This document shows, piece after piece, positions 17,810-26,898 of a stretch of 46,786 nt of DNA. The stretch covers positions 1 through 46,786 of the forward strand of contig CAZCHH010000027.1 in NCBI GenBank assembly GCA_964498585.1, in the 5' to 3' direction. The notes below the pieces were generated by a model. It was not told the origin of the DNA and did no database searches. It worked only from the letters and a program-made list of their open reading frames with translations. The DNA comes from JAAYJM01 sp964498585. GTDB lineage: Bacteria > Bacteroidota > Ignavibacteria > Kapaibacteriales > UBA2268. How positions within the stretch are numbered: the stretch's first letter is position 1; each line of letters opens with the position of its first letter. The position numbers were made by a program, and so were the translations under genes.

Positions 17810-17894
17810 GCTCGGGTGGCGGAACAGGTAGACGCACAGGACTTAAAATCCTGTGGGAGCATATCCCGTGTGGGTTCGAGTCCCACCCCGAGTA
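17810..17894 (+). tRNA. tRNA-Leu (anticodon UAA)
   Basis: 85 bases folding into a class II tRNA with a long variable arm. The acceptor arms are GCTCGGG and CCCGAGT with discriminator A (17894); position 1-72 is a G-U pair. The anticodon stem CAGGA/TCCTG encloses the loop CTTAAAA, giving anticodon TAA at 17844-17846 (reads UUA). The TPsiC region is GTGGGTTCGAGTCCCAC. CCA is not encoded, so it must be added enzymatically. Confidence 0.95.
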
Positions 17895-18143
17895 CTCTTC
17901 AAATTTATAATTAATTTAATATCAATAACTTACAAAGTTTAGAAAAATACTTTACATAGGTTTTTTCATTAAATCATATTGAATTAATCTCAGAATCTCA
18001 AAGCGTTCGATATATATCACAATTCAATCTTTATAGTTCAGAAATTTTGAAATAATCTCTTTATAAATTCACTTTATGCTCTCTCATATTGAAAAAGAAA
18101 TGGCACCAGTGCTTGAACATATTAATTATATATAATAATCTTG

Positions 18144-18256
18144 CATTCCGAGGCGAAGTGAAGAATCTCAAGCTCTGTGGTAGCAATGACTTGTGAGATT
18201 CTTCGCTGCGCTCAGAATGACAATACGAAGATTGTGTCATCTCCATTTAAATGAAG
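18144..18256 (-). repeat. Dispersed intergenic repeat, copy B (palindrome plus head)
   Basis: Arms 18144-18170 and 18194-18219 form a long imperfect inverted repeat (CATTCcGAGgCGAAGtGAAG against its complement). It is followed at 18233-18256 by GTGTCATCTCCATTTAAATG, the reverse complement of the head module seen at 27638. The rest of 17895-18348 is AT-rich spacer before accD. Confidence 0.65.
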
Positions 18257-18292
18257 CACTATATTAGTAAATAATAAAAAAAATTTAAAGAT

Positions 18293-18323
18293 TTTGCAAG
18301 AGAAAAATATTTTCGTTAATTTG
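18293..18323 (+). promoter_or_regulatory. Candidate accD promoter
   Basis: TTTG (18293-18296) and TAATTTG (18317-18323), 20 bases apart, about 25 bases before the accD start. This is close to the TTTG-N19-TAnnTTTG consensus but one base short in the second box. Confidence 0.4.
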
Positions 18324-18348
18324 TATTTTTAAAATTTCATAAATAATT

Positions 18349-19182
18349 ATGGCTTGGTTTCAGCGTTCTAATAAAAATATAAAAGAGCAGCAGCAAAAGG
18401 AAATGCCAGATGGTCTATGGACAAAATGTCCAGGTTGCTCCGAATTAATTTTCAAAAAGCAACTTGAAGAAAATTTCTACTGCTGCACAAAATGTAATTA
18501 TCACTTCCGTATCGGCAGCAAGGAATACATTGCTATTCTATTTGACGAAGGCACTTTTGAAGAAACAAACATAAATCTTCGTTCTGCAGACCCGCTTAAT
18601 TTTGTTGATAGCAAAAGCTATAAAGAACGATTAGAATCTAATTACGAAATAACTGGATTAAACGATGCCTTGACTACTGGAACAGGAAAAATAAATAACA
18701 TACCAGTTTCCTTTGGTTGTATGAATTTCAGCTTTATCGGCGGTAGTATGGGGTCTGTAGTTGGAGAAAAATTCTTCAGAGCTGCAAAATATTCTTTAGA
18801 GAAAAAAATTCCATTTATTATAATAAGTGCAACCGGTGGAGCAAGAATGCAGGAAGCCGCACTTTCTCTAATGCAAATGGCAAAGACATCTGCAGTATTA
18901 ACTGAAATTGCTGAAAATTCAATTCCTTTTATCTCAATCCTTACCGACCCGACTACTGGTGGAATCAGTGCTTCATTTGGTATGCTTGGGGATATTAACA
19001 TTGCCGAACCCGGCGCTTTAATCGGTTTTGCTGGTCCCAGAGTGATTGAACAAACTATAAGAAAGAAGCTTCCGGCAAATTTCCAAAAATCTGAATTTCT
19101 ACTTGAGCATGGTTTCATTGATTCTATTGTTTCAAGAAATGAATTGAAAAATACTTTAACAAAGATGTTAAGTTGGTTTTAA
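18349..19182 (+). CDS. accD: Acetyl-CoA carboxylase carboxyltransferase subunit beta
   Basis: AccD, with AccA, transfers the carboxyl group from biotin to acetyl-CoA to give malonyl-CoA, the first step of fatty acid synthesis. The 277-aa protein has the N-terminal zinc ribbon (CPGC at 28-31 and CTKC about 17 residues later), then the carboxyltransferase core with GGSMGSVVGEKF, SATGGARMQEAALSLMQMAKTSA and DPTTGGISASFGMLGD, and ends normally with GFIDSIV. The length is standard. It stands alone, with repeat-bearing intergenic regions on both sides. Confidence 0.97.
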   Translation: MAWFQRSNKNIKEQQQKEMPDGLWTKCPGCSELIFKKQLEENFYCCTKCNYHFRIGSKEYIAILFDEGTFEETNINLRSADPLNFVDSKSYKERLESNYEITGLNDALTTGTGKINNIPVSFGCMNFSFIGGSMGSVVGEKFFRAAKYSLEKKIPFIIISATGGARMQEAALSLMQMAKTSAVLTEIAENSIPFISILTDPTTGGISASFGMLGDINIAEPGALIGFAGPRVIEQTIRKKLPANFQKSEFLLEHGFIDSIVSRNELKNTLTKMLSWF

Positions 19183-19211
19183 GTGTTGGAGAATTATAAA
19201 GAATTTAATTC

Positions 19212-19437
19212 TGTCACCAATAAAGAAAGACCTTTATTAAAATTATGAAGACATAATTTTCAAGTCGTCATTCTGACGAATGTCAGAATCCATCTTTATA
19301 TTGTTCAGCGCTATTCAAATTTTGCTATTTTAGTGATGCATTTGGACTTGCCCAAATGTTTCGTGGGCAAGCTCACTTGCTTTCCCAAGATGGATTCTGG
19401 TATACGCCAGAATAACAAGAAAAGTTGTCATTGGTAT
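19212..19437 (+). repeat. Dispersed intergenic repeat, copy C (about 225 bp)
   Basis: A compound element matching copy D at 22261-22494 along its length. It has a degenerate head (TAAAGAAAGACCTTTATTAAAA), the palindromic block GTCATTCTGACGAATGTCAG, a middle hairpin around GCATTTGGACTTGCCCAAATG, then CCAAGATGGATTCTGG..CCAGAAT and the tail TTGTCATTGGTA. CATC..AAGATG and ATTCTG..CCAGAAT pair as outer arms, so the whole is one long nested palindrome. The remaining 19438-19712 is AT-rich leader of the next gene. Confidence 0.75.
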
Positions 19438-19712
19438 CTTTAATTTCTTAAATAAAATTTATAGATTCCTGTATTCACTAATGAATATTACACAAGAATT
19501 CATAAATATAAATTTGTGTGGTGTTAATTTTTAATCCTAAGAAGATAATAAAATGTGTAAAGATTTATTTAAAATAGATAAGTAAAAATCACAAAATCTT
19601 AAATGATTTGTGGTTACAAATAAATGGTTTAAAATAATAAATATACTATAGTTAAATTTTTTTTCTCATAAATTTATTAAATAATTTATTTTTAACTATT
19701 AGGAGGAATGTT

Positions 19713-22244
19713 ATGAAACATTTCAAATCACTGCTTTACATTTTTATTTTATTTCTTATCGCTTCTGAGAGTATAGCTCAGATGGGAGGTCAAATTCTGA
19801 CATTAACCGAGGAAAACTTTATAGTTGACCCGAACGAAGGATACTTTTCCAAAGCAATTATTCCAAATAATATGCTACCTCCACAAGAGGGGGGATTAAC
19901 GCTCTATGACTATAGAAATCTTGATACTCTTCTCGGCAATTGGGGCTGGCAGTATTATCCTGCTACAAATCCGGTTTTTCCAAATGCAATAAGGTATAAA
20001 GAAACAGAGGTTTCTTTTGGACCTTTTAATTTAGAAAGAAATTATTACGAGGAAATTAATGGAACTGGCTTTTATGAAGTCGGCGCAACAATGGATGCCC
20101 AGAATATTTCTCTGCTGCCTTTTACAGGCAATCCTAATGATGTTTTAGCATTTCCAGCACAAAATGACATATTACCAACTCCTAGAATTAAAATGCAATT
20201 TCCCTGCACTTTTGGAAACAGTTGGGAAGATGAAACTTATTATAACACAATTTTCAATTTAACTGTTACTGCTTTTGGTTTAAATAATATTCCCGGCAAT
20301 CATAAGCAAATTGTACTTGAAAATTCTGAAGTTCTTGGCTGGGGAATGGCTATGATTCCGAAGAATAACGGAACGAGTATTCCTTACAAAGTTTTATATA
20401 TAAGACATATTGAGACTGTTATTGACAGTTTCTTCCTCGGTGGCGCTCCGATGCCGGCAAATTTATTGGCAGCATTTGGATTACAGCAAGGTTCATCAAA
20501 AGCTTATTATTCATATAAGCTTTATCGAGAAAACACTTCTTTAGAATTATTTAGATTATCTGCAGAAAACGAACCGAATAACTTCCTTTATGGCTATTAT
20601 TCTAATGAATCAGATATAGAGCAATCAATGACTGGAGAATTTTTATATCCATTAAATCCAGAAACATATCCAATGCCTGTAACTTCAACTACATATTGGA
20701 AATCCTGCAATACTGCAACAACCCCTGTTCCTGCACCCGGTTTTAATCAACTTTGGGATTATTATCCAGCTGATACAATTAACGGTTACATTTGGAACAG
20801 ATTCGTTGAACCAACAGCACCTACTGAGTTTCCTACTTCATTCAGAGCTATGAGAGCTTTATCAGTCGTTGGACCATTTTCTATTCATAGAGATTTTCAT
20901 CAATACTATGACGACACAGGACTATATGATTTAGGCGTTTATACTCCACGTTATTCATTCCCTCTTTCATCAGTAACCGGAAATGTCAATGATTCTTTAA
21001 TATTTCCAATCCAAACTGATGTTTTTGATGAACCAAAGATAAGAACAGCTTTCAATTTTGAAGCTGGCTTAGATTGGGAAAGTAAAGTAAGGTATGTAAC
21101 TAATTTTAATATTACTGTTCAAGCTTATGGACTAAACAATGTTCCCGGCCAGCATATCCAACATGCTAAAGATACTTTTAGAATTATTGGATGTGGTGCT
21201 ACTATAATACCTTTTGGTCTTGGTAGCACAATTCCTTATGAATCAATACTTATTGAAAGAAAGATAGTTGCTGTTGATAGTTTCTATTTAGCTGGAAATC
21301 CGATGCCTGCAACTTTATTAGGAGCATTTGGTCTGGCACAGGGCACTGTTTCTGTTCACTATAATTACGAAATTTTCAGAGAGGGCAGTTCTCATAGTTT
21401 AATTTATGCAGCAGTTGATAATTCCGGAATAACTATGATTGGCTATGCTCTTGATAATACTTTAAATAATAATGAGCCAACAGAATTAGTCAGTCCGGAA
21501 AACAATGCAGTAGGAATTTCTATTTCACCTGAATTTTCCTGGTTACCAAATGCATTAGAACCAAATTCTTATAATTTAGAAGTTTCAACTAACGCAGAAT
21601 TTTCTGAAATAGTATTTGAATACAGAAAAATACTTAATACAGATTATACACTGGAAGAACCGCTTAATATAGGAACACAATATTTCTGGCGTGTATCAGC
21701 AAATTACGGTGCTTTGCAAAGTCCATGGTCCGATGTATGGTGTTTTACAACAATTGCTCCATTAGAAATTAATTTGAATGCCGGCTGGAATTTAATATCA
21801 AGCAATGTTATCCCTCAAAATCCAAATATTGTTAATATGTTTTCAGGTGTAAATAATCTTGTTTTAGTAAAAGCAGCAAATGGAGATATTTACAATCCTC
21901 AGTTTAACGTTAACACTATCGGAAACTGGAATGTGAAAGATGCTTATTGGGTTTATCTTACTTCTCCATCTACTTTAGAAATTTCTGGTATTCCGGTTCA
22001 ACCTGAAAATACTCCAATAGCTCTTAATCAAGGATGGAATATGATTTCTTATTTAAGAAATTCTCAGATGGCACCAGTTGATGCTTTACAAAGTATTGAA
22101 GGCAGCTTGATTTTTGTAAAAGATGCTTTGGGAAATATTTATTATCCAGAATTTGGTTTAAATACTCTTACTAATATGGTTCCAAAAGAAGGATATTGGA
22201 TTTATGTGGCTGCTCCAGTTGTCTTAATTTATCCCAATAATTAA
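19713..22244 (+). CDS. Secreted surface protein with duplicated domain, Fn3 and tandem GWN modules
   Basis: An 843-aa protein with a signal peptide (about 1-22, ending SIAQ). Two homologous domains of about 270 aa follow (about 55-295 and 325-580): both have FP..RxxE/A.., GPF..xR..., N..PG.H.Q, IP[YF]...LI.R.I..VDSF and GxPMPA.LL.AFGLAQG. Next is a fibronectin III-like domain (about 585-680, SPENNAVGISISPEFSW to YFWRVS). The C-terminus is two copies of a module beginning GWN(L/M)IS and ending YWVYL/YWIYV, also found in the RCC1 protein at 29542. A strong ribosome site (AGGAGG) lies 7 bases before ATG 19713. No YPNP sorting domain is seen; the GWN pair may replace it. Function unknown; presumably surface or matrix. 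Confidence 0.85.
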   Translation: MKHFKSLLYIFILFLIASESIAQMGGQILTLTEENFIVDPNEGYFSKAIIPNNMLPPQEGGLTLYDYRNLDTLLGNWGWQYYPATNPVFPNAIRYKETEVSFGPFNLERNYYEEINGTGFYEVGATMDAQNISLLPFTGNPNDVLAFPAQNDILPTPRIKMQFPCTFGNSWEDETYYNTIFNLTVTAFGLNNIPGNHKQIVLENSEVLGWGMAMIPKNNGTSIPYKVLYIRHIETVIDSFFLGGAPMPANLLAAFGLQQGSSKAYYSYKLYRENTSLELFRLSAENEPNNFLYGYYSNESDIEQSMTGEFLYPLNPETYPMPVTSTTYWKSCNTATTPVPAPGFNQLWDYYPADTINGYIWNRFVEPTAPTEFPTSFRAMRALSVVGPFSIHRDFHQYYDDTGLYDLGVYTPRYSFPLSSVTGNVNDSLIFPIQTDVFDEPKIRTAFNFEAGLDWESKVRYVTNFNITVQAYGLNNVPGQHIQHAKDTFRIIGCGATIIPFGLGSTIPYESILIERKIVAVDSFYLAGNPMPATLLGAFGLAQGTVSVHYNYEIFREGSSHSLIYAAVDNSGITMIGYALDNTLNNNEPTELVSPENNAVGISISPEFSWLPNALEPNSYNLEVSTNAEFSEIVFEYRKILNTDYTLEEPLNIGTQYFWRVSANYGALQSPWSDVWCFTTIAPLEINLNAGWNLISSNVIPQNPNIVNMFSGVNNLVLVKAANGDIYNPQFNVNTIGNWNVKDAYWVYLTSPSTLEISGIPVQPENTPIALNQGWNMISYLRNSQMAPVDALQSIEGSLIFVKDALGNIYYPEFGLNTLTNMVPKEGYWIYVAAPVVLIYPNN

Positions 22245-22260
22245 AAGACGTTCTTAGAAT

Positions 22261-22494
22261 TGTCATTTTGAACCTTACGATAAAGAAAGATCTTTATTAA
22301 AATGGAGATGACATTACTAACGCGTCATTCTGACGAATGTCAGAATCCATCTTATAATTGTGCAGTTGCTATTCTATATTAGATATTTCAAAGAAGCATT
22401 TGGGCTTGCCCAAATGTGTAGTGAGCAATTTCACTTGCTTTCCCAAGATGGATTCTGGCATACACCAGAATGACAAGAAAAGATGTCATTGGTA
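22261..22494 (+). repeat. Dispersed intergenic repeat, copy D (about 235 bp)
   Basis: The best-preserved long copy. It has head TGTCATTTTGAACCTTACGA...AAATGGAGATGACAT, palindrome GTCATTCTGACGAATGTCAG, middle hairpin GCATTTGGGCTTGCCCAAATG, then CCAAGATGGATTCTGG and tail AAGATGTCATTGGTAA. The spacing matches copy C. The next 70 bases (22502-22566) hold a second palindrome, GAAGAATCCAGA..TCTGGATTCTTC, of the kind seen in copy E. Confidence 0.75.
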
Positions 22495-22617
22495 ATAAAT
22501 TGAAGAATCCAGAAAATTGATTTAATACCATTATTCTCTGGATTCTTCGCTAAGCTCAGATTGACAATTTTTAGAATACTTTATATCAATTTATTATAAT
22601 ATTTTAAAGGAAATTTT

Positions 22618-23808
22618 ATGAAAACAAATTTACTTTCAGTTTTCTTTTTCGTGATAGCTTTTTCATTTGTCTCAACTCAGCATTCTTTTTCAAATGAGCC
22701 AATAGTGCTCGATAGCACTAACTTTACATTTACAATTAACGATACAATGTATGCCAAGATTCTTACTTTAGAATCAATACAAAGCATTGATATTGATGTT
22801 GGGACTGATAAAGTATTTGATTTATATAATGTTCAAACAACAGATGTAGAGGATACAGTTCTTGATTATGAAAATACTTATAAGGAATTCTTTCCAGATG
22901 CTACTTTTTGCTGGGAAAACAGCTATACTATTTTTGGAGCATATTTAGGTACTCTTGAATTTGAAAAAATTGATTATTACGGATTAAAAGGGTAAGGTTT
23001 CATTACTGATTCCTTGTTCCTTCCACTTTCTCAAGATGGAACACAATATTTGAAAGTTCCCAAACAAGTTGTGAATTATATTCCAGAATTAGTAAAAATG
23101 CCTTTTCCGTTTACATATTTAGGACATACCATTCCGGCAACTTATCAAACCAAACGAATGATAAATGCATATTTTAATTATCCGCCTTTAAGTTTATATG
23201 ATGCTCCGGTTGGACATCAGCAAACTACTGATTTATCAACTGTTGTAACCGGCTGGGGCACATTATTACTACCGGGTTACAAAGACCCTATAAATGTTTT
23301 ACAAGTTACTACTGAAATCATTTATACAGATACAATATATCTAAATGGAGAACCAGCTCCTGATGTCATTCTTTCTCAAATAGGTCTTACTCAAGGACAA
23401 AGGACAATACATCATTCAGTTCGTTTTTACAAAGAAAACACTTATATAAATGTTTTTAGATTTGAACAATTTGTTGGAATAACTGGGGATACAAGTTATT
23501 TTGCATACTATATAAAATCAAAGGATATAACTGGAGTTCAAGAACCAGTTAATAATAATAACTGCATAATTTATCCTAATCCTTCAAATGGAAAACAACT
23601 GTATATTTTAAAAAACGATAACTCAGATATTAAGCAAATTGAGATTTATGATAATCTTGGTAGTTGTGTCTATAAGAAAGAATTAAATAGTTCTCAAAAT
23701 AATATCAATATTGAATTTCCAACTCAATTACCAAAAGGTATATATTTTTATAATTTTATTGGTTCTAATTCAAATATTATTAATGGCAAGTTTATAGTAA
23801 GTGAGTAA
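22618..23808 (+). pseudogene. Secreted protein related to the 19713 product, split by an in-frame TAA
   Basis: Reading 22618-23808 in one frame gives 396 codons with a single stop, TAA at 22993-22995 (codon 126). The first part (125 aa) has a signal peptide; the second continues without loss of frame from GFITDSLFLPLSQDGTQY. It is homologous to one repeat domain of the 19713 protein (TEIIYTDTIYLNGEPAPDVILSQIGLTQGQ aligns with IETVIDSFFLGGAPMPANLLAAFGLQQG in pattern) and ends with a sorting domain starting IIYPNPSNG, like type IX substrates. A good ribosome site (AAAGGA) precedes 22618. Either the gene is inactivated by one substitution (a Tyr codon TAT/TAC is the simplest ancestor), or the base is a sequencing error. 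Confidence 0.8.
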
Positions 23809-23865
23809 AATAATTAAATAATCTTACTCCTTACTTTTTGTTTTTTATTTGAAATTCTGAGTTCC

Positions 23866-23913
23866 AGAAAAAAATCTAATCAACCATTGGATTGTCCAAT
23901 GGTTGATTAGATT
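23866..23913 (-). terminator. Rho-independent terminator of rocD
   Basis: A perfect 19-base inverted repeat (arms 23873-23891 and 23895-23913, three-base loop). Read on the minus strand it is followed by a run of seven T (23874-23868), as expected for a terminator of the minus-strand gene ending at 24034. It lies between convergent genes and may stop both. Confidence 0.85.
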
Positions 23914-24033
23914 CATCATTAAGTTTTTACTTAAATAAAGCTGTTTTTTTGAAATATTACGGCATATTTAGAACTTTCAGAAAGCTGCTAAATTCAGAAA
24001 GCTTTATAAAACAAACTCTATCATTATTTTTTC

Positions 24034-25230
24034 TTATTCAAAAGACATAATAACTTTTTCAATTCTTTCCATTGCCCAATCAATATCTTTCTTGCTTATG
24101 ACGAGTGGAGGAGCAATTCGTATAACGTGGTCGTGAGTTTCTTTGCAAAGAATACCTTCAGCTTTTAATTTTTCGCAATAAGGACGTGCTTTTGTGTCAA
24201 GTTCCAAGCCAATCCAAAGCCCTTTTCCACGAACATCAACGATATGCTTAGCTTTAAGATTTTTTAATCTTTCAACGAAATATTTACCAGTCTCGAAAGA
24301 GCGTTCAATTAATTTTTCATCAACAAGCACATCAAGAGCAGCACTTGCAACAGCAGCAGCAAGTGGATTACCACCAAAAGTTGAGCCGTGGTCACCCGGA
24401 TTAAACACTCCAAGAATTTTTTTGCTAGATAGAACTGCAGATACTGGATAGAAGCCCCCTGAAAGTGCTTTCCCAATAATAACCATATCAGGTTTTATTC
24501 CTTCGTATTCATAAGCGAAAAGTTTACCAGAACGTCCAAGACCTGATTGAATTTCATCGCATATCATTAAAACATTGTTTTCTTTGCAAAGGCGGGCTGC
24601 TTCGCGTAGATATCCTTCAGGAGGAATTATAATACCAGCTTCGCCTTGAATTGGTTCAACAAGGAATGCAGCAGTATTTTTGTTGATTTTAGATTTTAAA
24701 TCTTCAATATCGCCATATTTAACAATTGGGAAACCAGGTGTCATTGGACCAAAACCATCTTTATATTGGGCTTCAGTAGAAAAACTAACGATAGTAACAG
24801 TTCTGCCGTGAAAATTGTTTTCGCAGCAAATTATTTCTGCTTGATTTTCCGGAATACCTTTTACTTTGTAGCCCCACTTCCTTGCTGCCTTAATTGCTGT
24901 TTCAACTGCTTCAGCGCCGGAGTTCATTGGTAGAGACATTTCAAAACCAGTCATATCTGTTAATTTTTTGTAGAGCAATGGTAACTGGTCATTACGAAAA
25001 GCACGACTGGTTAAAGTTACTTTCTTTGCCTGGTTAATAAAAGCATCTAATATTTTTGGATGGCAATGACCTTGATTTACTGCTGAATATGCAGCAAGGC
25101 AATCAAGATAACGATTTCCGTCAACATCCTCTACCCAGCAACCTTCTGCCTTATTAATGACTACGTCTAGTGGGTGATAGTTGTGAGCGCCATATTGATT
25201 TTCCAATTCGATAAATTGTTTTGTGTTCAT
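24034..25230 (-). CDS. rocD: Ornithine aminotransferase (class III PLP aminotransferase)
   Basis: The enzyme converts ornithine and 2-oxoglutarate to glutamate semialdehyde and glutamate, linking arginine breakdown to proline. The 398-aa protein has the class III hallmarks: PMNSGAEAVETAIKAARKWGY, the cofactor Asp225 in CDEIQSGLGR, the PLP lysine Lys254 in IIGKALSGGFYPVSA, and GDHGSTFGGNPLA. The opening EnQYGAHNYHPL and the ETHDHVIRIAPPLVI end favour ornithine aminotransferase over acetylornithine aminotransferase (ArgD); no arg genes adjoin. Single-gene unit with its own promoter and terminator. Confidence 0.92.
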   Translation of the reverse strand: MNTKQFIELENQYGAHNYHPLDVVINKAEGCWVEDVDGNRYLDCLAAYSAVNQGHCHPKILDAFINQAKKVTLTSRAFRNDQLPLLYKKLTDMTGFEMSLPMNSGAEAVETAIKAARKWGYKVKGIPENQAEIICCENNFHGRTVTIVSFSTEAQYKDGFGPMTPGFPIVKYGDIEDLKSKINKNTAAFLVEPIQGEAGIIIPPEGYLREAARLCKENNVLMICDEIQSGLGRSGKLFAYEYEGIKPDMVIIGKALSGGFYPVSAVLSSKKILGVFNPGDHGSTFGGNPLAAAVASAALDVLVDEKLIERSFETGKYFVERLKNLKAKHIVDVRGKGLWIGLELDTKARPYCEKLKAEGILCKETHDHVIRIAPPLVISKKDIDWAMERIEKVIMSFE

Positions 25231-25333
25231 AATTCTTTCTTATAAAATTTGTGAATAATTTATATTTTTTGATAAATTGTAATTTCTTCCAACTTTTCTA
25301 ATTCTTTGATTAATAAAGTTTTTTTATATTTTA

Positions 25334-25365
25334 CAAATTTAAGTAAAGTTTGTTTAATAAACAAA
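25334..25365 (-). promoter_or_regulatory. Candidate rocD promoter
   Basis: On the minus strand TTTG (25365-25362) is followed after 20 bases by TAAATTTG (25341-25334), fitting the Bacteroidota-type consensus. It would give a leader of roughly 95-100 bases before the rocD ATG. Confidence 0.45.
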
Positions 25366-25579
25366 TAATGTGAGTTTTTTAGATTAGAAAGCTTTCTTCA
25401 ATTCTTAAATTACTAAAAATTCAGCTATTTCTCACTTCGTTTAGAATTACACTCAAAAGCATATAAAATTAATATGGCCAAGAAGCAGTAGAAATAAATT
25501 TGATGACTATGGAATTTATCCAAAATGGATAAGTAGAATAGCAGTACACTTTAAAGTTGTATATAATCGTTAGCATTAC

Positions 25580-25690
25580 TAGGAGGGGAACAAATACAGT
25601 TCTATGTTTAAGCATTCCCCTCCTAAAAAGAGGTGATAAGGGAGGTATATTATTCTTATATTACAAAAATGGAGTCAACTTAGAAGTTAA
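25580..25690 (+). repeat. Degenerate relative of the methyltransferase MITE
   Basis: AGGAGGGGAAcAAatACAGTTCT (with gaps) and ATTCCCCTCCTA, then ATTATTCTTATATTACA, match the interior of the 45158-45443 element. The right end TCAACTTAGAAGTTAAG resembles its terminal CAACTAGGAAAGTTGAG. A left end could not be found. The rest of the 580-base gap (25231-25810) is AT-rich with no gene seen. Confidence 0.5.
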
Positions 25691-25810
25691 GTATTTATAC
25701 ATTATAATTGGTTCTCTATAAACCTGTTCCAATAGTTATTTGATTCCTCACTTCTTATCGGAATTACTTAATTTTGTAATAAGTTTTATGAAAGGTCTTG
25801 AGTTTAGAAT

Positions 25811-26347
25811 TTATTCTTTTAATCTTTCAATTTCATCGAAACCTTGAATACCAATTACTTTAGAAAGTTTTAAGAGCTTTTTTAATTCAACATCTCCAAC
25901 GATATGTATAATAGTAGCATTATCGTCTTCAAGAACAATCATAAGGAATTCAGTTATATTCTTTGGATTTTTAGTGCTTTTTTTAGTTAAGAACCGGACA
26001 TGGTTACCATCATTTTTAACTTCCATCAGCTTAGTATATTCAGAAATATTTATATTCTTTTCTACATCTTTTTTAAATTCATTAAGAGTTTTGGAATCTG
26101 TACTTCCTTTTTGGTTTTTTTTGCCTATAGTAAGAACTTTAACACTTTTAATGTCTTCTAATAAGTCATTAAATTCCTTGTCTTTTGAATCTCCTCCAAG
26201 CATAGAAAACATATCTGGAGTAACATCAACTACAGTCACTCCCTGAGAATTATTATATTTTTGAAATAATTTCTCAATCGCTGGATTTTGAGATAATACT
26301 ATGATTGGGAAAAATACTATTATTCCAAGAATGATGTACTTTTTCAT
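25811..26347 (-). CDS. DUF4252 domain protein, exported
   Basis: The 178-aa protein has a signal peptide (MKKYIILGIIVFFPIIVLSQ) followed by a DUF4252 domain: FQKYNNSQGVTVVDVTPDMFSML, DIKSVKVLTI, FLMIVLEDDNATIIHIVGDVELKKL. DUF4252 proteins have no established activity but commonly follow an ECF sigma and anti-sigma gene in Bacteroidota, as they do here. The cysteine is absent after the signal, so it is probably periplasmic rather than a lipoprotein. It is the last gene of a three-gene unit, 11 bases after the anti-sigma gene. Confidence 0.8.
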   Translation of the reverse strand: MKKYIILGIIVFFPIIVLSQNPAIEKLFQKYNNSQGVTVVDVTPDMFSMLGGDSKDKEFNDLLEDIKSVKVLTIGKKNQKGSTDSKTLNEFKKDVEKNINISEYTKLMEVKNDGNHVRFLTKKSTKNPKNITEFLMIVLEDDNATIIHIVGDVELKKLLKLSKVIGIQGFDEIERLKE

Positions 26348-26358
26348 CTTTTATTCCT

Positions 26359-26898
26359 TTAATTATCTTTAAATAATTTTGATTTATATTCATAAAATTT
26401 TTCAAATTTTTGTAATTCTACAGAAGCAGAATTTAACTTTTCAATTTCCTGCATTGAACCAAGTCCTTTATCAATGTAATAGTTCATAACAGAAAATGCC
26501 TGTTGAGTGGTGATTAGCTTGTAATCGTCTATATATGTAAGGTTTAATTGTGATTTCCCATCAGTAATATTTTTATTTGAAATATTAAAAATGTAAAGAA
26601 ATCCGAATAAAATTATCAAACTTGCAGCTATACCTGTCATAGTAAAATTTAGTATTCTTTTAGAATTATTCTTTTTCTTATCATTTTGATTAATAATATC
26701 GAACAAACTTTCATCGAAATCAACAGGTGCTTTTATATGATTTTCATTTTCATAATATTCAAATAAATCTTTAAGATATGAGTAATCATTAGATAAAACA
26801 TATTTTGAAATAAAATCTTTTAAAATAATTTCTTCTTCTTTTGTGGTATTGCCTTCAAAAAATTTATTTATGATTAGATTAATATCTTTCATAATCAT
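26359..26898 (-). CDS. Probable anti-sigma factor, single-pass membrane protein
   Basis: The 179-aa protein has an acidic N-terminal cytoplasmic part (about 1-90, FFEGNTTKEEEIILKDFI resembling the helical anti-sigma start), one transmembrane helix (about 97-117, FTMTGIAASLIILFGFLYIF) and a periplasmic tail. Its start overlaps the end of the ECF sigma gene by about 20 bases, the usual arrangement for a sigma and its antagonist. No zinc-binding HxxxCxxC motif is visible. Function is assigned mainly from topology and position; Met3 is an alternative start. Confidence 0.7.
   Translation of the reverse strand: MIMKDINLIINKFFEGNTTKEEEIILKDFISKYVLSNDYSYLKDLFEYYENENHIKAPVDFDESLFDIINQNDKKKNNSKRILNFTMTGIAASLIILFGFLYIFNISNKNITDGKSQLNLTYIDDYKLITTQQAFSVMNYYIDKGLGSMQEIEKLNSASVELQKFEKFYEYKSKLFKDN

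Noticed and set aside
18061..18246. 61-aa minus-strand open frame
   Set aside because: It consists of the dispersed repeat palindrome (copy B); the peptide has no protein character.
18642..19118. Long minus-strand open frame inside accD
   Set aside because: Antisense to the carboxyltransferase core, with no domain or ribosome site; a shadow of accD.
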